A stretch of 64,000 nt of DNA from Gnetum montanum (lineage: Eukaryota; Streptophyta; Gnetopsida; Gnetales; Gnetaceae), in the NCBI GenBank assembly GCA_015680685.1, contig MNCI01006534.1:342253-406252 (forward strand), written 5' to 3'. Numbering within the stretch: position 1 is the stretch's first letter; the number at the start of each line of letters is the position of its first letter. The translations under genes and the position numbers were made by a program. Of this stretch, positions 34,500-46,474 are shown in pieces. The notes beneath the pieces are model-generated. The model searched no databases. It worked only from the letters and a program-made list of their open reading frames with translations, and was not told the origin of the DNA.

Positions 34500-35560
34500 T
34501 ACATCCTTCTTTGTAAGCTCAACCAATGGCTTAGCAATTTTTGAGAAGTTCTTGATGAAGTATCGATAATAACCAATGTCTAAGAAATGACCTTACATAT
34601 TTTACTATTTTAGGCTACCTAGTTATTACTTGGATGACTCATACCTTTTCTAAGTACAAATTGATCCATTTTTTTCTTAAATCCTATGCCCTAATACTAT
34701 GCCTTCTTGAACCACTAGATGGTTCTTCTACCAATTGAGTTTCAAGTTAATTCTACACATCGTTAAAGCACTTGCTCAAGATGATCAAAGGCTTGCTCAA
34801 TTGTGGTATCATAGGTAGAGAAGTCATTCATGAAGACTTGTACCCTACTACCAATTTGCTATTGGAAGATGTTAAGAACCAAGCGTTGAAAGGTAGAAGA
34901 AGCATTACATAGGCCATAATAGCATCTTTTTGTATGCAAAAGTCCCTCATGGACTTGTGAATGTGATTTTGAATTACTTCTTAAGTGCAATATGGATTTG
35001 GTTATATCCATTATAACCATCTAGAAAAATATAATAGTAATGTCCTATTATAGTATCCAACACTTGGTCAACAAATGGCAACAAAAATGATTCTTGAAAG
35101 TTGTCGTGTTCAACAACTGAAAATCTATGCTGACTCTCCACTTTTCTCCTTTCTTAGGTACAATACCGAGTGGGCTAACCAATTTTCTATCCACAACCAA
35201 ATAGATGAACTTGGCCTTGAGAAGTTATTCAACCTCCTCCTTGATAACCTGCTTAAGTTTGGGGTTTAATCTTCTCTACACCTACTTCTTTGGCTTGATG
35301 GAAGAGTTTGTATAAATGCAATGCTAGCATATTTGTGGATCTATCCTAGTAAGTTCATGATATGACCAAGAGAATGTTGTTGGTCATTTGTTCATCACCT
35401 TTAGCAACTTTTGTTTTTATTCCAAAGCAAGTTTGACATTGATGATTACTAGCTTACCATTGTTAAGAAAAGCATATTCTAAGGTTGCTAGCAAAGCTTT
35501 CAATTCAAGGGGCTTCTACTTAAAGTAATCAGGGATCTCCAACTCTCCCTAATTTATTTC
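34500..35560 (-). pseudogene. Reverse transcriptase remnant of element C
   Basis: Recognisable motifs in order: KPLELKALLATLEYAFL, RRLNPKLKQVIKEEVE, VSPLGIVPKKGEKWRVSIDF, CYYGLCNASSTFQR and QVFMNDFSTY. The last is the catalytic box; its FMND form differs from FMDD, and the preceding style is Athila-like. Several stops. Confidence 0.85.
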
Positions 35561-35799
35561 ACTTTTTGTGTGGAAGTGTTGATGATGGAGTTGCTCCATT
35601 TCATCCATGTTCTTAATATGACTCTAGTACGACTCTCCAGTGGGTCCATGCATATGATAGATTCAGCTTGATAATCTATTGTCAGCCACTACATACCTTC
35701 TTACTTGGTAGCTACTGCATACATGCAATTCTAGATTACTATTGTTTCGATATAATGATTGCATGCTGAGATTGATGTACCCTTCACTATCCATATTCT

Positions 35800-36220
35800 T
35801 TACACATAATGGCACCCTATGTCATTGTATGCAATGCATAGAACCCTCTTCTTCTCTACCTTGCCAAATTCATTTTTCTTGGAAATTTCCAAGGAAAGAT
35901 ATTGGATCCCCATTTTGACATCGATAGTGCTCAACCATGCCCTTTCCATAATGATTGGAAAGTTCCCTTTACAATTCTCCACATGAATTACAAGAAAATT
36001 TTTAGGATAGGACCACCCACAAATGATAGTCATAATGTTCTTTATTAATTCCAAAGGAACAATGATGGACTAATCTACCAACTCTAATTTGATATTGCTC
36101 TTTTTAATAGGAGGTAGATTCCAAGTCTTATACATTTCTTGGTAGATTAAGTTCACCTTGAAACCTAAGTCTGAGAGAGATTTACATGGATCATTCCTTG
36201 CAATTTGCAAATAAATTAGG
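35800..36220 (-). pseudogene. Aspartic protease remnant of element C
   Basis: Aligned with E, the catalytic DSGSGVNLI of E is DLGFKVNLI here, so the active-site triplet is lost. The second half, GWSYPKNFLVIHV and FPIIMERAWLS (36054-35800), is open. Confidence 0.8.
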
Positions 36221-38981
36221 GAATTTCCAAGATTAGATCATTTCCTAGAAAGATGGCTAGCCTTTATCCAATGTGTGACCACATGAATCAACATAACAGT
36301 ATGAATGTTAGAGGCCGTTTGGTTTAAAGGTGTTTCAAGGGTACTTTTAGAGATAGAGGTGGTAGGGTTAATAGCCATGTGAGGGTTTTGTGGGACTCTT
36401 TATTTTCAAGAACAGTGTCTTAAGAGGTTTTTGTTCAAAATCCTCAAATGAATATTCAAATGTAAATTTACCACCCTCATAGCATTTCTCCACTGTGGCT
36501 ATGATAGAATTTCACCCTACATGGATAAAGCATGTGGTAAGGATGTGATTGTGACTAGTGTAGGAGTTACTAAAGGATATGAAGGATGGAAAGGGAAAGG
36601 AGACTCCCCTTGGAGAAGATTCTCTACAATATTCTGAAGAGTAGTAATGGTAAGAGAAGAAAGCATGGTTCAATGAATCACAAGGTGATACAGGTTATTC
36701 AATGTAATATCCATAAGGGTTTGGCTACCTGTAAGGATACTGCTACCGTGGTGGTGGCATCGCCCATAACTATGGGTGTTGCCACTATTGATACTACTCT
36801 TGAGGTTGATCAAGCGCTCCACTTGGATACATTGGTTGGTGGAATTGCTACCTATAGTTACTTTGTGATTAAGGCAACTGCCTTGATGTTTGCCTTCTTA
36901 CTAGTTTGGGATTCAAAGCATACATCCTAGATTCTTATATATGTAACACAATAGGGCAACATCCCTTGGGATCTTCATAGTGAGAGATGTCATATCCTTC
37001 ATCATCTATTTAAGGAATCTACAACCTCTTCAACCACTACAACTTTACCCTTTTTTCCAATAATAACCCTTTTCTATATCCTTCTTTTTCCTTCTTTCTT
37101 GACCACTACTCTTAGTTTGTTCTTTCCTTTGCAATTTTCAAAGCTATTTGGACATCTCATCTAAGGAGTTCCACATTTTATCTACCTTGGCTGATATTTT
37201 AGTGACATATTTTTGTATTGGAAAGCTCTTCCTTTGCACCACTTCATCAAGTGATGCCTCCCCCTCTAAGTCATAGAAACACACCTTCCTTTTGTTAATG
37301 GAGAGGTCTGATTATCCTCTTCTATACTTTCACGTTTTTTTAGCTCGCTTTCTTCTTTATCCACTTGGTCTATCAGCCTTTGAATTTGATCAGCTCGCAT
37401 CTCAAAATTCTTCTTTGGGCATAGACCCCAAGGGTTTTCCGTGTCTTGTTAATGACCCATCTACAATATGCCAAAGCTATTTCCTTTAGGAGTATCCATG
37501 GCATGTGCATCAGTGCAATAGAAAGTAGTGCCTACATAAGGCTACATCCAAAGACTCATGATTTTCCTATTTCCATCCTTGAATCTGTCTTTGCAAGTTA
37601 GACACTTTGGAGTATGTTTGATACTTGTCATTAAAGATTTCTAGCATAGTACTATATTAACAAATGAAAATTGATTCCAAAGATTGATACCAATTTTTTG
37701 CTTCTTTGGTGAGTATCCTTGGGAATAATTTCAGCTTCTTCCATTCATTCTCTATGTTTTGCAAGGCACAAGCATCATGAAAAGCTTGGAGATGATTTTG
37801 AGGATCCTAATTATATTCCCCTTTAAATCTAGGGTATTATTCACATCCAACCTTTTGATTCTACTATCTTTTTGATGCCTTGTTGAAATTCTTACTACCT
37901 CTGAAATGTTATGCAGCAAAGGCTCATCATAGTCATGATGATTACAGTGGCTTCTTTCATGATCATGACGTTTATGATGAATTCTACTATTCCTTCAATC
38001 TCTATGATGCTCCTCTTCTCCTTGTGGTTATCTTTGTCTTTGGTCTTGATCATCCTGGCAGGATCTGTGTTCATCTCTATCCTGTAGTTCATCTTCATCT
38101 TGGTCTCAGCTATTTCTTCTATTGTCTTGGCTCCTATTCCTCCTATTAAAGTTTGATGACGAAGATGAAGAAAATGATGAGGGTGAAGAAGGAGAACTAG
38201 GAGAATGATACCTGCTAGTTCTTCTCCTATGGTCCCTATCCTAATCCTTATGCTTTTCTTTATCTTTCTTTTGATCATTATCCTTGCCCTTAAATGAATG
38301 TCTTGGATTTTTATCTTTGGAGGTTCCCTGGTCATGAGACCCAATTTTCCCATCACTAAGGTTCTCTAGAGTTGATTGTAACCTTTGGTTAAGGGCCTCC
38401 TCATCGTATAAAGGAGGAGAATCTGTGTATTGGGATTGGCCGAAAAGAAAACCTCATCCTCTTTTTGTTGTTGCAAAAATAAATGTGTCAAGATCCTTTT
38501 GCCCTTAAAAGCCTCATATCGTGCTTCCATGTACCGATCTTTCTTTCACTAGGCATTAGTGGGTTTATAGTCCCTATAGGTGTAGTATTGAACTTCATAT
38601 TCTGAGTTAAGTGCAACGATGCCCAACTTGATAAGATTGGTCATCAACATGATGGAAATAAATCGATTTAGAAGCAACACAATGTTGCCTTCTATGTCCC
38701 TCCAGTGCATTTGTACACCTTGATGCAGGATGAAAGTGAAACTTGAATTATAAAGATCTATATGAGAATTGACAACCCTCAATTGTTTTGGCTTCTTTGA
38801 TGTTCCCTGTTGTTGATTGCATTCTTCGGTATGTGGTGGAGATTCATTCCTATGAGAAGAATCCATATTACTATTAAATAATAGTATGTCTTATTATTTT
38901 TAATAACATCTTTATATAAGTCATAGTTTACTCCTAATTAGCACACTTAGTCAAACTAGGAATCCTCGACAACAGCACCAA

Positions 38982-39822
38982 TGATGAGCAATATGTATAC
39001 CCTACGCCCAAATGTACAAATCACAAACGTGCACTAGAGAGCCAATGGGGACTTCTGTTCTTAAGTTACTTGTAGTCTTAAACTATGAGGCAAAGGGTTG
39101 TACGATCATTGTCTTCCTAACTCACACTTGTTGTATCATTTTGGATGGTTAAATATGAGTTAAGGCACATGATGTGTACTTTTTATTAGTATTTTTTATA
39201 TATGTTTTCTTCTAAGGCTAGGTGAGTAAACCAAGACTTAATGATTAACTATTTAACAACTTAACAATTCTAGTGACTATTCATTCTAACATAAGTAGTC
39301 ATAACCACTTTCCGTACACATCCCAAACTAGTATTAATGTTATTGGGTTACCAAGTAGTGATTACTAAGCATACCAAATGGCCATTGCTGGGATTACCAT
39401 GTGCAATACATTTTGTTTGAAGTGGCCATACTTATATGTTCAGGATTAAGCACATTAATTAACTAACACAATAAGTATAAATTGTATTGAAAGTCAAGTG
39501 CAAGTAATAAAGATTAAACTATTCCAAATTCTACAATGAATATCAAGAATCTTGACTTTATTGTCGTTCACACTAATGCATTTAGGTACATGGTGTTTAA
39601 ATAAAGCTCTATACAATCTCTTTAATTCACACTACAAGCACTCAAAGAGAAAATATTCTAACTCTAGAGAAACTAAACTACAAGGGCTTCACTATGCTAT
39701 GGACCTAAGGTGCCATATATGCGATTTGTGTGAGCATTTATATAGGCTTCAACTGTGTCAACGTCGATGCATCTACATCAACGCATGCCCATCGATGCAA
39801 CCTAGAATATGATGACTCATCA
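38982..39822 (-). repeat. 5' LTR of element C
   Basis: It begins TGATGAGCAATATG on the plus strand and ends GACTCATCA. CATCGATGCA/GCATGC-type motifs lie at about 39760-39800, next to a TATA-like box, TATATAAA on the minus strand (about 39746). Primer-binding site TGGTGCTGTTGTCGAGGA on the minus strand (38980-38963): four differences from the tRNA-Asp end, all transitions. Confidence 0.88.
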
Positions 39823-40163
39823 ATGACCTATTTTAAACCCATGGTATCCTCACCATGAATCATGTTATAATAACATAACTTGTGGTCTCTTGAAATAACT
39901 TGTGGTAAATCATTTTTTTAAAATCTCAATTGAATTGAAGACAAATTTACATAGATATCATCTATCCATTATGCTCATCATCGATAATAGAAGCAACACA
40001 CTTTTAATTTACAATAAAAATCAAGCATGATTTCAATTTATAAAAAAAATAAAATTTATCACTACGGTTACCAATCAAAGAATAAAAATCTAGTGAGCAA
40101 AAACTATTCCCTTTAAGTAATTATAAAAGATAAGCTACAATAAATGTAATAACAAATACTAAC
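39823..40163. other. Short stretch between elements C and D
   Basis: It carries degenerate CATGA/CTTGTGGT words in continuity with the left flank of C. It ends with CTAAC, the target-site duplication of D. No coding content. Confidence 0.45.
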
Positions 40164-41020
40164 TAATGAGCAATGACATACCCCTACACCCAACCATATG
40201 AATCACAAGCGCTCACACACGATCTAGTTAAATTCCATGGACTTTGTAGTTTCCAGTGCACTAGTCTTCTAGGTAGTGAACCTTTATCTTAAGATTAATC
40301 GTTGTCTTCCCAATTACACTTGTGACGTACACTAGTATGGTTAAGGTAATTGAGGCATTTGATTTTTATCATTTTATATTTTATGGGTTTGGTATTCAAC
40401 AAGAAATAAAGTAATTGGATTAACTAATTTAATGTAACTAATTAACTAATATCTAACTAGTCCTAACATAAGCATCTAGTTCCACTTTTCGCACATGTCC
40501 TGAACCCATGTATCCACTGCTAGGTTACCAAGCGCTATGCTACTAGGCGTACCAAGTAATAATGTTCCTGGGATTACCAAGCGAATATGTGTTACGCTCG
40601 AAGTAGTCATACTTATGTGTTTAATCTATCTTGCTTAATTGCTTCATTAACTTAATTACTAGAAAATATTATTAAATAGTTGAAAATATTTAATAAATAA
40701 TTAAAAACATTAAATGCATAAAAAATATTTAATCTATCCAAAATGCTGCAAGGTTTATTAGAAAGCTCATCTTTATTACTGCACACACTATCATGCTCAA
40801 GTACAACAATGCTTAAATAAACATCCATTCACTTAATGACTCCTGCTATAGGCACTCAAGAGAGAAATTTGAACTTTCAAATGAACAAACTATAAGAGCT
40901 TCACTGCCACTAAAATCTCAATTTTCATAAATGTGGCTGGTGGGTGCATATTTATATCTGAAAGTAGACACTACATCGATAGGACCTCATTGACACAGCC
41001 AACAGAACTACGAATTATCA
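40164..41020 (-). repeat. 3' LTR of element D
   Basis: 857 bases, aligned with 44133-44538 at both ends. The minus-strand purine tract TATGGGGGTA adjoins at 41021. A TATA-like ATATAAATATG lies near 40960 on the minus strand, with only one weak TATCGATG motif beside it. Confidence 0.88.
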
Positions 41021-41154
41021 TACCCCCATAATTGAATGAAAACTCATCCTTGAGTTCTTTACAAAAATTGGGAAGGTATGGAATTATTGACTGACCTTTC
41101 ACAAACAACAATAGGCTGACTTGACAAAAAAAATGGAGTGCCCACGTGTATGAA

Positions 41155-43200
41155 TCAACACATTACAAAAATAATGGTGGTCAAGACACAAAATTGAACA
41201 CCACAACACGACTCTTCAGAATTAGATAGCACATCCCTTGATGATGTGAAGTTTGGTGGAGAAGATAAGATAGTCCTAGGCAGTGGTAGCTCTTGAGGTT
41301 TTGAGGGACCTTCACTAGCTTTATGCACGAGTGGTAGTCGAGGCGAATGTAGCTGTCCTGCTATTGCCATAACTTTTGGTAAGAGGCCAAAAGCATCCAA
41401 CAATGCTTTCATTTTCTCCTCTTTACTTTTGGGATCATGCATTGTCCATGCAACTTTGTCGATGTGGGTTAGAACAAGCACATCCCAGGGACATGATATT
41501 ACTAAAAATAACTCATTTGCATTGATGAACCAAATAGCAAATTGTTTGCATTCAATGTCAAATGCTCTAACTGTATCCTTTAGCTCCTGGTAGTCATTCA
41601 TCCTTTTGGCTAGGTTCTTTGCAGTTGATCGTTGATCTATGAACGATGCTCTAAGAACCTTAAGTTCAGTGTTTGCAATCTTAAGCTTTTTCTTGGTGTC
41701 TTTATGGTGCTTGAACTCTACCTCGTATAACAAATATGAGCTAGCCATTTGTTTCTTTAACTCTGACCATGGCCATCCAACAATAAGCATAGCCAGGTTC
41801 ATATATCAAAGATTGGCCAACTCCATATATTTTTTCATTTCTTCTATTTGCAACTCCTTTAAGTGAATCTTTACTTTATTGTAGGCATCTATCCCATCAA
41901 CGATGGGCTGCCAAATTTCTCTTCCTTGTTAGAGTTGCTAAAGGGCTTCATTTATTTTCACTTTCATCATTTAGATGTGTTTCTCATTAACTTCCTTCTA
42001 TAGGCCAACCTAATCTCGATAGTGATCTTTTAACTTTTTCAAACTTTAAGGGCTCCTTCTTCCGTGCGGTAATTTCAATAGCAAACTTCTGCCACAAGAC
42101 ATGAACTTCCTTCATTGAGAGATCTCAATTCTCTATGGCCAATCTCCTTAGCTTAGTATTCACCCTAGCTAGCTGCTCCTACTGTTGATGAAGAAATTCT
42201 TGCATTTTTTTCTTATGGGCATCAACATTACACAAGTGATGATTTTGGGCAGTTAAAGTCTCATTCTCCTAGTGCATCTGAGCCAAGTCCCTCTGAATTA
42301 AATGCATCTTTGCTTCTATTATGAACTGGTTGAAGATGGCTATTACTACATCCTCCTTAGCTTTTCTGAATTGTTCTTGAAGTTGTTGAAAAGCTTCATC
42401 TCTAGTTGTTGTTAGGCTAAAGATCACAAGGTTCACAAGATAGGCATGTAACTCGGCAACTGTTGCGGCCAAGCATTGATTTTGTGCTTAAGTTATTTTG
42501 AGTTACCCCTCCAAAATGATGCACTTGCCCTTTGCATCTAGTAGCTCTAATTGGGTTGCAATGATATTTTTTGAAAAATTGAACATGTTCGAAATTGGTT
42601 ACCTGGTCCCTACCAGTCGATCCAATAATTCCTCATGTTGGGCTACATTCAATTTCCTACTGATTGTGCCCATGGATGTCTACACATCTCAAAGTGCAGA
42701 TACATCTAATATATATGTTGCAAGTGCATTTAGTGCTTCAGCTACACAGTCAACGATCACTTCAACTATCGTCACTTGTCATTGGTGCTACATCACCAAG
42801 ATAGTTGCCCCTTCACCTTCCTCCAAACACATCGAGAAGGTGGTAGCATTCCCAGATATTTCTAGAAATAAATGGTGTTTTGATAAGGACACTATCACCT
42901 CTTGAGCATTGGGATCTGACCTCGCAAGCAACTGCGTTCATTGGGTAGAGAATATTGGCCCACCCCTCTTCGATCTGATTAACTATTTGAGCTACCTCAT
43001 TAAGGTAACTCATTGCTAGTTGGTACACAAATGGATCTACACAAGTCCTTGTGCATTGCTCTTGCTCGTTCAAGAGCTATTCTTGGATTTTGCGTAAGTG
43101 CTCAATGGCTTCGGTGTTGTTTCTTGAGTGGACAATGGTGGTGGCAGCTGCTCCTCTTCTTGAGTTGTTTTTGCCATCTTTTCTTTCAATGATGTCAATG
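41155..43200 (-). pseudogene. Accessory ORF of element D, without its N-terminal domain
   Basis: Long open pieces remain: 41802-41155 (215 codons, with RAFDIECKQFAIWF and EEKMKALLDAFG), 42472-42269 and 43073-42813. They are rich in Lys, Glu, Leu and Ala with heptad-like spacing, suggesting coiled coils. The N-terminal globular domain of A-C is absent; the gag remnant joins directly upstream. D is the best-preserved copy of the C-terminal part. Confidence 0.72.
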
Positions 43201-43299
43201 ATGTCAATGATAGTCAATGATAGTTTTGACCACCCCTTTGATTTTTATGACCTTCGTAGTCATTGTTGTCTCATTGTTCACCTTCATCGTGGTTATTCA

Positions 43300-43980
43300 A
43301 TGGTGGCTTTATGAGAACCAGTAGATGAAGAGGAATGTTTGGAATCAGATGAAGAGGATGGAGAGGAAGGTGGTGGATTGCCACCACCACCGTAGTGTCT
43401 GCCACCACTTTTTCACTCACTACGACCACCATCCTTAGATTTCTTGTTATTGTGATTCTTGCTTAAGTCCCTACCTTGACTGTCACTTTTTCCTGAACCT
43501 ACTTTATGAATCATGGATCATAGGCTTAGGGTCACACCCTCATCACCAATAATAGGGGGTGGAGAATCTTCATGCTGGGAACCTTCAGGAGGAGGATCCT
43601 CATTGTCATATTGGTTTAGCAGGAACAAGGAATTACTAAAGTGTTTTCCCTTTGTAAACTCATGTCCTTCTCCTAGTGTTGATCTCGCCTACATTGTGTT
43701 TCAGTGGGATGATAATCCTAAGTGTCATAACCATCCATAACATATTCTTCGTGAAGATCTCAAATGCCCAACTTCTTAAGAGTTTTAAGCAACATCCCAA
43801 GTACAGATTGATTAAGGAGCAAGACAATGTTGCCCTCCATATCACACCATTGTAGTTGTTCATCCTAATGTAGGATGAAGGTGAAATCCATTACATACTC
43901 ATCGGGATGAGTATATATCACTTTGCACTTTTGTGGGGCTGATGGTTTAACATCTTTGCATCTGTGGGAAGAAAAGACAT
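43300..43980 (-). pseudogene. Gag N-terminal remnant of element D
   Basis: The ATG at 43980 is followed by a short run, then DEYVMDFTFILH, a stop (CAG-to-TAG type), and WCDMEGNIVLLLN, matching the gag start of C and E. A charged, His/Ser/Arg-rich stretch follows until the deletion. Confidence 0.65.
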
Positions 43981-44132
43981 TTTGCAAAATGAATAAAATT
44001 ATCAATGTGCTTAGTACTTTATATGTTGTTGAGAGTGATGTTGACCTTGAGTTCGCCCAAAAATATAAATAATATTCACTAATCCTAGATAGCACACGTT
44101 TCAACAAAAAATGTCCCTAGCAACGACGCCAA

Positions 44133-44538
44133 TGATGAGCAGTGAGGTACCCTGACGCCCAACCATACAAATCACAAGCATTCACACACGATTCAGTCAA
44201 ATTCTGTGGACTTTGTAGTTGCTAGTGCACTAGTCTTCTAGGCACTAAACCTTTGCCTTAAGGTCAATCGTTGCCTTCCCAATTACACTTGTGACGTACA
44301 TTGGTATGGTTAAGTGTAATTGAGGCATACGATTTTTATTTTTTTATATTTTATGGGTTTGGTATTTAGCAAACTCAAATAATTTTTATCATCAACAATA
44401 GCTAATAGCTAACTCAAATTACAAGAGCTTTGCTACTACTAAAATCTCAATTACCATAAATGCAGCTAGTGGGTGTGTATTTATAGCCAAAAGTAGATAG
44501 TACGTTGATGGTGCAACCAATAGAACTATGATTCATCA
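44133..44538 (-). repeat. 5' LTR of element D, internally deleted
   Basis: Both ends match the other D LTR, but about 450 bases in the middle are gone (junction near 44370-44400). It abuts the CTAAC duplication. Confidence 0.85.
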
Positions 44539-44543
44539 CTAAC

Positions 44544-45502
44544 TTTGTCAATATTTTATGTTAGTTTTTAGGAGTATAGAAGCAACTTCAGATTTTTTAT
44601 ATCTTAAAAAAAATAAAATTTTTAGCTGACCATGACTTTATCAGATATTAGAGTGTTTACCATGACTTGACCATGAGTTTTACTATTTACCACAACCTAA
44701 CCATTTACTCATAAAAGATTTTTTTTGTTCACCACAACTTGACCATGACGTATGTGGAAAATTTTAGATTTCTTAATGAATTTCAAATAGCTATAACTCC
44801 CTCATTATTTGAAGTTTTAAGGTCATCTTGGGCTTGTTGAAAAGCTCATGACAAGATTTATCTATCTGCAAGTGTTTAGCTCAGTTGGAATTAATTTGAT
44901 TCATTAAATTTGAATTGAAAATGGTTACTCAAAAATATCTAAATTTTTCATAATACTTTACCACAAGTCTTGGAAAAATACCACGAGTTGTGATGGGTAA
45001 AACATGACCTAACCATAAGTCATGGTTGACAAAAACAAAGAAAAAATTCAAATTTTACCAGCACAGGTAAGCCAAAAATCATGGTAAGCTCGTGTTGATT
45101 TCCCATTTAAACCATGATGTGACCATGGGTCATGGTCAATGTGAAAACTTGAATTTCTTATGTTTGACAAATCAAAGTCTAAGAAATGTTGAATGTAATT
45201 AGTCACCTAAGCTTGCCTAACAATCTGAATGGTAAATCTTAATTGATGGTAAGTGAATTTGAATGAAATAATTGTGATGACTCTTGAACTTCTAAAAACT
45301 TCAAAACCAAAATTATTTGAATAGAAATGATTATAACTTTACTGAAACTTTGACAAGTTGAATTGAATAAAAAATGTTGTTGGAATGAAATGATTAAAAG
45401 AGAATTATTGTAGTGATGGACTATTGGAGATTATTGAAGAGTCCTCGATGAATGTTGGTTAATGATAATTGGAAATTGATGAAAATTGTTGATGATGAAA
45501 AT
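44544..45502. repeat. CATGACTT/TGGTCATGG-rich region between D and E
   Basis: No coding content. From 44625 to 45140, ACCATGACTT, ACCACAACTTGACC and GGTCATGG words recur irregularly on both strands; the remainder to 45502 shows nothing recognisable. Confidence 0.5.
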
Positions 45503-46332
45503 TGATGGGATGCGATATCGCTGCCATTGCGATATCGCATCCCTCGCGATATCGCGTATGCGATATTGCATCGTCACCCGTGATATCGCGGTGCACCGTC
45601 ATATCTATAAATAAGAGGTGGCTCTCCCTTGTTTCTCATCCTAGGCTTATACCGTAGTGAAACTCTGGCAGTTTGACCTCTCCAGAGATAGATTAATTTC
45701 CATATGCCCGCAGTAGGAACTCCAAAGTGAATGGATCTTTATTCGAGTAGACATTGTACCTGAACACAAGTTTGTGTACGGCAATAAAGACGAGCTTCTT
45801 GGATAAACCTTGCAGTGCATGGAATAGGCTAAATAGGACTTTTATTTATTGTTATTTATTGTTTATCATTTACATGCTTTATTAGGAATTAAATCTCTCT
45901 CAACCCTTCTCTCTTGTTAAGTGCCTCAGTACGACCGCTTTGAGCACGTGCGTTACGTGTGGTGATCCCAACAACGACTAGCGTTTGGTAACCATGGTTG
46001 CATTGGTTCAGGGTGTGAATGATAAGTGGGAACAGATGCTGACACTAGGTTAATTTAGACTTAGTTCGTTAGTTAGAGTTATTCAATTAGTCTTTTAACC
46101 CTTTACCTCACTAGCATAGGAGATAAAACCGAAAAAGACATAAAAATCATATACCTCAAACTTACTTAACCATACACCGTGACAACTACAAGTAAGTCTG
46201 GGAAAACAATGAATAATTAACCTTAAGTGTTCCATGAGGCGTGTAGGCACTTAGTCTGTGGAGTTCGACCAGATTGTGTGTGTTACGCTCGTATTCGTAT
46301 GGTTGAGTGTAAGGGTACCTCGCCACTCATCA
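45503..46332 (+). repeat. 5' LTR of element E with expanded GCGATATCGC array
   Basis: Starts TGATGGGATGCG, ends CTCGCCACTCATCA. Five GATATC-centred palindromes lie within 45512-45590, directly upstream of TATAAATA (45606-45613). The partner LTR has a single copy in the same place. Length 830. Confidence 0.92.
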
Positions 46333-46474
46333 TTGGCGCTGTTGTCGGGGACTAAGTGTTTGTGCGCTAAGTAGAACATAGGAAATTAGTCACATCGTTG
46401 GGAGCTTAAACGAATCTTAGGGTTAATCAAACGAAAATTTATATAACGGTTAAATAGCACACCGATAAGACACA

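Larger units (their letters stand above)
32589..38866 (-). pseudogene. Gag-pol of element C (decayed)
   Basis: Gag starts at ATG 38866 (open to 38549, with SSFTFILHQ and DIEGNIVLLLN) and continues with a gag core around 37880-37480 (HLQAFHDACAL, EWKKLKLFPRIL). The zinc knuckle near 36950 has lost Cys and His residues. Protease lies at about 36220-35800, RT at 35560-34500, RNase H at 34295-34041 and integrase at about 33990-33200. The polyprotein ends in LSRGEDGHPC with TAA (32591-32589), a tail shared with E. The element would have encoded particle, maturation, reverse transcription and integration functions; stops and frameshifts make it inert. Confidence 0.85.
25879..39822 (-). mobile_element. 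Element C: Athila-like Ty3/gypsy element with pol, internally inverted
   Basis: The ends are related LTRs (25879-26762 and 38982-39822) starting TGATGAGCAA. Minus-strand order: 5' LTR, tRNA-Asp-like primer site (38980-38963), gag, protease, RT, RNase H, integrase (to 32589), then an inverted block (28981-32590) with the spacer and the N-terminal half of the accessory ORF, then its C-terminal half (28980-26949, itself interrupted), the purine tract (about 26780-26763) and the 3' LTR. This is the only copy here with a pol region, so its relatives could have supplied proteins to A, B, D and E. It is dead: stops throughout and altered catalytic residues. No clean target-site duplication is seen (ACAGC versus ATGAC). 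Confidence 0.88.
40164..44538 (-). mobile_element. Element D: deletion derivative with gag start and accessory ORF only
   Basis: A perfect target-site duplication CTAAC (40159-40163 and 44539-44543) bounds it. Minus-strand order: a 5' LTR with about 450 bases missing (44538-44133), primer site TGGCGTCGTTGCTAGGGA (44131-44114), gag N-terminal part, then directly the middle and C-terminal part of the accessory ORF, purine tract (about 41037-41021) and the 3' LTR (41020-40164). Protease and pol are absent. 4.4 kb in all. Confidence 0.9.

Noticed and set aside
37895-38356. 153-codon minus-strand open frame in element C
   Set aside because: An out-of-frame reading of the Arg/Asp/His-rich gag region; the frame with continuity to the gag core is a different one and has stops.
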